Source: an uncultured Prevotella sp. (GTDB taxonomy: Bacteria; Bacteroidota; Bacteroidia; Bacteroidales; Bacteroidaceae). From it: a stretch of DNA of 39,521 nt. The DNA lies in NCBI GenBank assembly GCA_937906495.1, contig CALCVT010000133.1, forward strand, positions 1 to 39,521. The letters run 5' to 3'. A model generated the notes under the pieces. That model made no database searches. It was given only the letters and a program-made list of their open reading frames with translations, and had not been told where the DNA came from. Within the stretch, counting starts at the first letter, position 1, and every line of letters begins with the position of its first letter. A program made the translations under genes and the position numbers. Below, piece after piece: positions 34,049 to 39,521 of the stretch.

Positions 34049-34281
34049 TCTACATCCCTTTTTAAAAATAACACATACCTTATTGCCTGTGCCGGGGCTT
34101 GATATCGCAAGTTTACATAGTCAACCGATGATTTGTAATAAATTTAGTGACATCCGTACAAATCCATACAAGTAACGTTCGGGCTGGTAACAGCGCCCAA
34201 GGGCAGTTGGTTACTTGCAGCAAGCCGGTATGATGTAGGGCAGAGTAGCCAGGGTGTAGCCGGTAGCTTTTTATTCAGGGC

Positions 34282-35250
34282 TTATTCTCCTTCGTGGTGC
34301 ATAGCCACAGCTTGTATGTTGCGCATCAGTCCGTCGTATTTAGCCCTTTTTACAGCACTTTTTCTAAATAGTTCCCTGTATTGTTCCACTTCCAGGTGTT
34401 GCCACCCCTCAGGCGTCATGTTTAAAAGTGCGTGGCGCGGCTGCAAGTCGCAGATGGTGGTTGGACTTGCAAAGCGTTGGTTCCAGGGGCATGCCTCGGC
34501 ACAGCGGTCGCAACCATAAATGCAAGGTGCCATTTTAGCTGCCAGCTGTTCAGGAATGGCTCCTTTATGCTCAATTGTAAGGTACGACAGGCAGCGTCGG
34601 GCATCGAGTTTGCCGCTGTTGTCCAAAGCTCCGGTAGGGCAGGCCTCTATGCATGCCCTGCAGTTACCGCATCGGTTTTTTATGGGTTCGTCGTAGGCAT
34701 CGGCAGGGGGGGTAAGTATCAGTTCGCCCAGGAAGAAAAAACTCCCCGCCTGCGGCACAATGAGTTGGGAGTGGCGGCCTTGCCATCCCAGCCCGCACCT
34801 TACGGCCCAGTACTTCTCGTCAATTGGCGCTGTGTCAACAAAGCAGCGTCCGTCCTTCCCCTCTTCAAGTCCGGTTTCCGCCATTAGCTTTCGCAACATT
34901 TGTTTCAGCACCTCGTGGTAGTCGGTTCCGTAGGCATAGCGTGCCAGCCGCCAGGCGTTTGGTGTTTGCGCCCGTCCATCCTCCTCGTTTCCGGTACCTT
35001 CGGTCCAATGTCCGGGATAGTAGTTCACAGCCAGGCTAACCACCGTTTGGGCTCCCTCGACCAGCAGCCTTGGGTCGGCCCTTTTTTCGGCATGTCGGGC
35101 CAGATATTCCATTTCGCCCTGGCAGCCTTGCGCAATCCATTGCTCAAAGAGTTCGGTGCGCCAGGCGGGCAACGGTTCGGCCGGGGCAAGGCCGCAGGCC
35201 GAAAAACCCAATTGGGCTGCACAGGCCTTCAGGTGGCTTGACGAAATCAT
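34282..35250 (-). CDS. queG: Epoxyqueuosine reductase
   Basis: This is a 322-residue cytoplasmic enzyme that carries out the last step of queuosine synthesis in tRNA, reducing epoxyqueuosine with cobalamin and two 4Fe-4S clusters. Cluster ligands are Cys194/197/200/204 (CGNCRACIEACP) and Cys243/247/250/254 (CIYGCDRCAEACP). The catalytic Asp139 lies in VDTAPIDEK, followed by GLGWQGRHS. The C-terminal HEAT-like extension of longer versions is absent, which is common. The start at 35250 is 4 nt after the M16 stop, so it is the last gene of the four-gene minus-strand unit. Confidence 0.96.
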   Translation of the reverse strand: MISSSHLKACAAQLGFSACGLAPAEPLPAWRTELFEQWIAQGCQGEMEYLARHAEKRADPRLLVEGAQTVVSLAVNYYPGHWTEGTGNEEDGRAQTPNAWRLARYAYGTDYHEVLKQMLRKLMAETGLEEGKDGRCFVDTAPIDEKYWAVRCGLGWQGRHSQLIVPQAGSFFFLGELILTPPADAYDEPIKNRCGNCRACIEACPTGALDNSGKLDARRCLSYLTIEHKGAIPEQLAAKMAPCIYGCDRCAEACPWNQRFASPTTICDLQPRHALLNMTPEGWQHLEVEQYRELFRKSAVKRAKYDGLMRNIQAVAMHHEGE

Positions 35251-35254
35251 GCGT

Positions 35255-36481
35255 TTAGCGGTAAATAAGGGTAATGAGGCGTTGCTCGTTGTAGATTTCG
35301 GCAGCCACCTGCTGCACCTCTTCGGCCGTAACAGCTGCCACGGCCTGGCAGAGTTTCGCCGTGTCGCGGTAGCAGCGATAGTGTGCGTAGTTTTTGCCTA
35401 AGGCAAGCGCGTAGCTTTCAGAAGCATCGGTCGAAATGCCTATTTGTCCTAACAACTGCTTTTGTGCTGCATGCAGTTGCGTGGGCGAGAGTAGCCCATC
35501 GGTAAAGCGGTGGAGTTCGCGCAGCAGCAACCGCTGGCAACGCGCCACATCGTGTTGGTCGCAGCCAAAGTACACATTCCAAAATCCGGTGTCGGGATAA
35601 GTGTTGAGGTACGAGTCGACGCTGTATACGAGTCCGGCCTTTTCGCGCAGACTGATGTTGAGGCGTGAATTCATTCCAGGTCCGCCAAGCATATTGTTGA
35701 GCAGCATGAGTGCAAAGCGTCGCGGGTCGCGGCCTCCGAAGGTAGGTCCGCCTATGAGCACATGTGCCTGGTGCGTGCCCTTTTCCACTTCGCGCACAAC
35801 AGCCTTCTGGTTGGGCAGGGGCAAGGCCTGTGCGGGCAGTGGCATAGCGTTGTCTGTGCAGGTGGGCAGCAGGGCCTCGAGTGTGCGCACAATCCGGCTG
35901 AAAGGCACATTGCCATACACATAGAATACGGCGTTGTCAGGCCGGTAGTGGCACCGTGCAAAGCGCAGGGCATCGGCCGTTTGATATTGGCGCAGGCGGT
36001 CGGCCCGTCCTAAGATGTCGCGTCCGAGCGGCTGGCCTGGAAACATCATGCTCTCAAACTCGTCGAAGATGATTTCAGAAGGCGAATCCTTGTAACTTTC
36101 AATCTCGTCGCAAATCACCTCCACCTCTTTGTCGATTTCGGATTGCGGATAGGTGCTGTGAAACACGATGTCGGTGAGCAGTTCGGCAGCCCGCTTAAAG
36201 TCTTCCTTCAGGATAGTGGCATAGTAAACCGTTTCCTGTTTGGTAGTATAGGCATTGAGGTCGCCTCCCACCCGCTCCAGACCATTGGTAATATGGCATG
36301 CTCTGCGGTGCGAGGTTCCTTTAAAACTCATATGCTCAATAAAGTGAGCCATGCCCGAGTCGGCATCCTCTTCGTGGCGTGTTCCCGCCAGCATTACATA
36401 GCCGCAGTATACAACGGCCGATGTAGTAGGTTCGTGTATAATGCGCAAGCCGCAGGGCAGTGTATGTTCGTTGTAATTCAT
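35255..36481 (-). CDS. M16 family zinc metallopeptidase
   Basis: This is a 408-residue processing-peptidase-like protein. The inverted zinc motif HFIEH (His46, Glu49, His50) and the third ligand Glu126, exactly 76 residues after His50, are all present, so the catalytic half is intact. The second, non-catalytic half has the GGPGMNSRLNISLREKAGLVYSVDS segment typical of M16B enzymes. There is no signal peptide, so it is probably cytoplasmic, acting on peptides or small proteins. It sits 3 nt after the flippase gene and 4 nt before queG, a tight operon whose members share no obvious pathway. Confidence 0.94.
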   Translation of the reverse strand: MNYNEHTLPCGLRIIHEPTTSAVVYCGYVMLAGTRHEEDADSGMAHFIEHMSFKGTSHRRACHITNGLERVGGDLNAYTTKQETVYYATILKEDFKRAAELLTDIVFHSTYPQSEIDKEVEVICDEIESYKDSPSEIIFDEFESMMFPGQPLGRDILGRADRLRQYQTADALRFARCHYRPDNAVFYVYGNVPFSRIVRTLEALLPTCTDNAMPLPAQALPLPNQKAVVREVEKGTHQAHVLIGGPTFGGRDPRRFALMLLNNMLGGPGMNSRLNISLREKAGLVYSVDSYLNTYPDTGFWNVYFGCDQHDVARCQRLLLRELHRFTDGLLSPTQLHAAQKQLLGQIGISTDASESYALALGKNYAHYRCYRDTAKLCQAVAAVTAEEVQQVAAEIYNEQRLITLIYR

Positions 36482-36484
36482 GAG

Positions 36485-38023
36485 CTAACGTTTAAAATAT
36501 TTTCCTACTACGGGAAGGTTAGAAAGCGGAAAGTCGTAGTGTACGGTATGTGCTATGAAGAGCACAATGCAGCCGCTGTTGATTATCAGGCGGAGCCAAA
36601 GTTGCGGCACATAAGCCGCGGCTAATTGCATGATGCCGAAAAACAGCAGAGCTATGAGTATATACACCGCAATACTCTTGAGTGGATAGTTGATGGGGTA
36701 GTAGCGTTGACCTACCAGGTAGCTTAGTACCATGGCAGTGCCGTATCCTGCAAAACCAGCCCAGGCGCAGGCCATGTATCCGTAGTCAGGAATAAAGAGC
36801 ACGTTGACAGCAATGAGCACCAAACAGCCGATACCCGAGAACCAGGCCCCCCAGATGGTGCGGTCAATTAGTTTGTACCAAAAGGAAAGGTTAAAGTAGA
36901 TGCCCATCATGATTTCGGCTGCCATGACAATCGGAACTACTCGCAGTCCCTCCCAGTAGCCCGGGCCTATGATGTGCTTGAGTATATCGATATAGCCCAT
37001 AACCATGAGAAAAGCCAACAGCGTAAAAATAATAAAGAACTTCATGGCCTTGGCATAAGTGGCTCGATTGTCTTTATCCTTTTGCCGGCCAAACACAAAG
37101 GGCTCGTAGGCGTAGCGGAAGGCCTGTGTAATCATGGCCATAATCATGGCTATTTTGACGCTCGCTCCGTATATGCCCAGTTGCACCTTACCTTCGTGTC
37201 CAGGTACAAGACGCGGAAAAATCATCTTGTCGGCCGTTTGGTTGAGTATGCCGGCAATACCCAGTATCAGGATGGGCCAGGCATATCCCAGCATGCGCCT
37301 TGCCAGTGTAGGGTCGAAGGCTTTGAAACTGAATTGTGACAACTCGCGCTTGAAGAATAGGGTAATGAGAGCCGTGCAGAACAAGTTGATGGCAAAAGCG
37401 TAGCCCACGCCATAGGCCGGGTTGTATATGGCAGCGATGGCCTGGCGGTATTCGGGGGTAGAGTAGAGTGCCGGCAGCAATACAAAGTAGACCAGGTTAA
37501 GTGCAATGTTGAGCACAATGAAGAGTAACTTGAGTGCGGCAAACTTGATGGGGCGGCGCTGGTAGCGTAAGTAGGCAAATGGAATGCACTGAAAAGCGTC
37601 GATTGCCACACATACAGCCATCATTCCCAGGAACTCAGGGTGTGCAGCATAATCGAGCGCAGCCGAAATAGGCTGAATAAATCCCAGTACGCCAGCTATG
37701 AAGGCCAGTCCCACACCCCCTACTAATACGAGGGTTGTGGCATATACGCGGTGGGGGTCTTCGTTCTCCTTATTGGCAAAGCGGAAAAAAGTAGTTTCCA
37801 TGCCGAAGGTAAGCATTACCAGGAGTAAGGCAACATAGCTGTACACCTCGGTAATAACGCCGTACCCACCCGAAGAAGCAGCCAGTTTGGCTGTGTAAAG
37901 CGGTACAAGCAAGTAGTTGAGAAAGCGTCCGACAATGCTCGAAACGCCATAGATGGCCGTGTCTTTGGCCAGGGCCTTCATGCCATTCGATGATGATTTT
38001 GCTGAAGTAGCAGTTGCTGCCAT
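36485..38023 (-). CDS. Polysaccharide/oligosaccharide flippase (Wzx/MATE-like)
   Basis: This is a 512-residue inner-membrane protein with about 12-14 helices and the N-terminal pattern of the polysaccharide export family (KDTAIYGVSSIVGRFLNYLLVPLYT). A central AWPILILGIAGILNQTADKMIFPRL segment is also typical. Such proteins flip undecaprenyl-linked oligosaccharides to the outer face of the inner membrane. No capsule or O-antigen cluster surrounds it, so the substrate is unknown. It lies 33 nt after the SpmA/SpmB gene and 3 nt before the M16 gene. Confidence 0.92.
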   Translation of the reverse strand: MAATATSAKSSSNGMKALAKDTAIYGVSSIVGRFLNYLLVPLYTAKLAASSGGYGVITEVYSYVALLLVMLTFGMETTFFRFANKENEDPHRVYATTLVLVGGVGLAFIAGVLGFIQPISAALDYAAHPEFLGMMAVCVAIDAFQCIPFAYLRYQRRPIKFAALKLLFIVLNIALNLVYFVLLPALYSTPEYRQAIAAIYNPAYGVGYAFAINLFCTALITLFFKRELSQFSFKAFDPTLARRMLGYAWPILILGIAGILNQTADKMIFPRLVPGHEGKVQLGIYGASVKIAMIMAMITQAFRYAYEPFVFGRQKDKDNRATYAKAMKFFIIFTLLAFLMVMGYIDILKHIIGPGYWEGLRVVPIVMAAEIMMGIYFNLSFWYKLIDRTIWGAWFSGIGCLVLIAVNVLFIPDYGYMACAWAGFAGYGTAMVLSYLVGQRYYPINYPLKSIAVYILIALLFFGIMQLAAAYVPQLWLRLIINSGCIVLFIAHTVHYDFPLSNLPVVGKYFKR

Positions 38024-38056
38024 GAGTAAGGATTGTTAGGTAAGCCGTAGGGCAAT

Positions 38057-39286
38057 TTAAAAGAACAGGTAAGTAATGCCGATGGCTGCAAGAATGCCCG
38101 CCAAATCGGCAATGAGGCCGCAACTTACGGCATGGCGCGTTTTGGATATACCCACCGAACCAAAGTAAACGGCTAAAATATAGAAGGTTGTGTCGGTCGA
38201 ACCTTGAAAAATACAACTCAGACGACCTACAAACGAGTCGGCCCCGTAGGTTTGCATGGCGTCGAGCATCATGCCGCGTGCTCCACTGCCCGAAAGCGGT
38301 TTCATGAGAGCGGTAGGCAGCGCACCCACCCACTGGCTGTCGAGCCCGCTGAGGCTTACCAGCCATTCAATGCCTCCGATAAGCCAGCTCATGGCACCCG
38401 AAGCGCGGAATACCCCGATGCTAACCAGTATGGCTACAAGGTAGGGAATGATGCGTACGGCAGTTTCGAATCCTCCCTGGGCTCCTTCAATAAAGGCGTC
38501 GTACACGTTGATGCGCTTGCGTACGCCGGCTGCTATAAAACAGATGATAATAGCAAAGAGCAGCACATTGGCCGTCGTAGTTCCTACTATATTCATCATC
38601 GTGCTGTCGAGTTGGCTGAACCCCCATATAAGTGCGGCAACACCGGCCGACAGTACGCCAAGTGTGCCGAGCAGTACAGGCTGAAGCAGGTTAATGCGTT
38701 GGTAAATACTGGTTACAATAATGCCAGCCAGGGTAGAGAAGAACGTGGCCAGCAAGAGCGGGATGAAAACATCGGTAGGTTGAGCTGCCCCCAACTGGGC
38801 GCGATAAACCATAATGCTGACAGGAATGATGGTTAGCCCCGAAGTGTTGAGCACCAAAAACATAATCATGGCATTCGAGGCCGTGTCTTTTCGGGAGTTT
38901 AGTTCCTGCAAACCTTCCATCGCCTTAAAGCCGAGCGGGGTGGCAGCATTGTCCAATCCAAGCATGTTGGCCGAAAGATTCATAAAGATGTTGCCGAACA
39001 CCGGGTGGTTGTGCGGAATTTCGGGAAAGAGTTTTTCGAACACCGGACTTAGCAGGCGCGATAGCGCATTGACCACGCCTCCGCGTTCGCCTATTTTCAT
39101 AATGCCCAGCCATAGGGCCAGAACACCGGTCAGTCCGATAGAGATTTCGAATGCAGTTTTTGAAGATTCGAAAGTAGAATTTATGATAGCCGGGAAAACC
39201 TCCACATCGCCAAAGCACAGCAATTTGATAAGCGCAATGACAAAAGCAATACCGAAGAAGGCAATCCAAATGTAATTGAGTACCAT
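38057..39286 (-). CDS. Fused SpmA/SpmB-like nucleoside-recognition (Gate) membrane protein
   Basis: This is a 409-residue membrane protein with two Gate domains. The first half resembles SpmA (TFESSKTAFEISIGLTGVLALWLGIMKIGERGG, then NMLGLDNAATPLG). The second half resembles SpmB (AFIEGAQGGFETAVRIIPYLVAILV, then LMKPLSGSGARGMM and GSTDTTFYILAVYFGSVGI). In Bacillus and Clostridium, SpmA and SpmB are separate proteins needed for spore core dehydration. Here they are one chain in a non-sporulating lineage, so a transport or envelope role is more likely. The promoter at 39325-39355 precedes it, making it the first gene of the four-gene unit. Confidence 0.92.
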   Translation of the reverse strand: MVLNYIWIAFFGIAFVIALIKLLCFGDVEVFPAIINSTFESSKTAFEISIGLTGVLALWLGIMKIGERGGVVNALSRLLSPVFEKLFPEIPHNHPVFGNIFMNLSANMLGLDNAATPLGFKAMEGLQELNSRKDTASNAMIMFLVLNTSGLTIIPVSIMVYRAQLGAAQPTDVFIPLLLATFFSTLAGIIVTSIYQRINLLQPVLLGTLGVLSAGVAALIWGFSQLDSTMMNIVGTTTANVLLFAIIICFIAAGVRKRINVYDAFIEGAQGGFETAVRIIPYLVAILVSIGVFRASGAMSWLIGGIEWLVSLSGLDSQWVGALPTALMKPLSGSGARGMMLDAMQTYGADSFVGRLSCIFQGSTDTTFYILAVYFGSVGISKTRHAVSCGLIADLAGILAAIGITYLFF

Positions 39287-39324
39287 AAAAATAAATAGAA
39301 AGTAATAAATTAGCTTTGTGGCTG

Positions 39325-39355
39325 CAAAGTTACAAATAAGCCGCGCAATTGCAAA
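39325..39355 (-). promoter_or_regulatory. Promoter of the SpmAB-flippase-M16-queG operon
   Basis: Minus strand: TTTG (39355-39352), 19-nt spacer, TAACTTTG (39332-39325), 38 nt before the start codon at 39286. Beyond 39360 to the window end the sequence is AT-rich and shows no gene. Confidence 0.82.
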
Positions 39356-39521
39356 GAATGCAGGCAGCCGTGCAAAAACGAAGTCTCTTTTCTTGTTTCT
39401 TCACCTTCTACCCTCAATACGCAGATAAGGAGCCGAGAAAAATACAAGAAAATTGCAGATTTTTTCAGTATGTGTTTTTATTGGGTACACTTCTGCTCTT
39501 GTTTTTCCAAATAAATACCAT

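Larger units (their letters stand above)
33658..34281. other. Convergent intergenic region with terminator and palindrome array
   Basis: This 624-bp stretch holds the strong terminator at 33873-33924 and the tandem palindromes at 33983-34048. A short minus-strand frame (34110-33910) runs through both, but its sequence is simply the translated repeat. The parts 33658-33870 and 34050-34281 show no gene or recognisable signal. Confidence 0.6.

Noticed and set aside
33910..34110. A 66-codon minus-strand frame in the convergent region
   Set aside because: Its body is the translated palindrome array and its stop lies inside the terminator stem, so it is explained by the repeats rather than by a gene.
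38057..39286. Evidence for sporulation from SpmA/SpmB-like sequence
   Set aside because: The fused form occurs in non-sporulating Bacteroidetes, and no other sporulation gene is in the window.

Overview
This 39.5 kb window reads as chromosomal DNA from a member of the Bacteroidales, most likely Prevotellaceae or a close relative. The grounds are promoters of the Bacteroidetes type (TTG or TTTG, 19-20 nt, TAnnTTTG), few obvious Shine-Dalgarno sites, and families typical of the phylum: a DUF2723 membrane glycosyltransferase, a fused SpmA/SpmB-like protein, a DUF4369/TlpA-like lipoprotein and an OmpA-plus-TPR lipoprotein. I do not assign a genus. No phage, plasmid, CRISPR or complete insertion sequence was seen. 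Most of the window is a well-packed core genome with scattered secreted glycosidases.

Layout. 1-54: 5' part of a minus-strand tRNA-Asn. 164-2899: PfkB sugar/nucleoside kinase and an S41 C-terminal processing peptidase. 3182-5401: polynucleotide phosphorylase with a clear terminator. 5642-8672: three translationally coupled genes (ArnT-like GT-C transferase, GtrA-like flippase, polyprenyl-phosphate GT2) that look like a lipid-linked sugar transfer cassette. 8703-11171: secreted GH95 alpha-L-fucosidase. 11172-12449: 1.3 kb without an intact gene, holding short repeats, coding-like debris and two hairpin terminators. 12450-13691 (minus): predicted seven-helix membrane protein fused to an AraC-type DNA-binding domain. 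14086-16035: ychF and lgt. 16273-19229: two lipoproteins. 19296-20855: YifB/ComM AAA+ ATPase. 20970-22178: secreted GH33 sialidase.

22362-26694 (minus): purD, a polytopic membrane protein, a YqaA-type VTT protein, and a zinc-type ABC binding lipoprotein with its ATPase but no permease. 26931-29258: secreted GH20 beta-hexosaminidase. 29605-32928: large DUF2723 (TMEM260/GT117-like) membrane protein, followed by a NodB-type polysaccharide deacetylase. 34282-39286 (minus): a compact four-gene unit of SpmA/SpmB fusion, polysaccharide flippase, M16 peptidase and QueG, ending at a strong terminator at 33873-33924 and preceded by a textbook promoter.

How it fits together. The fucosidase, sialidase and hexosaminidase remove the capping and core sugars of mucin-type or milk glycans, which suggests a host-associated, glycan-feeding lifestyle, although they sit in separate transcription units without SusC/SusD partners. 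The GT-C/GtrA/GT2 cassette, the DUF2723 protein, the flippase and the deacetylase all point to envelope glycan assembly. The least explained parts are the 11.2-12.4 kb repeat-rich gap, the membrane-anchored AraC protein beside it, and a tandem palindrome array at 33983-34048 next to a terminator.
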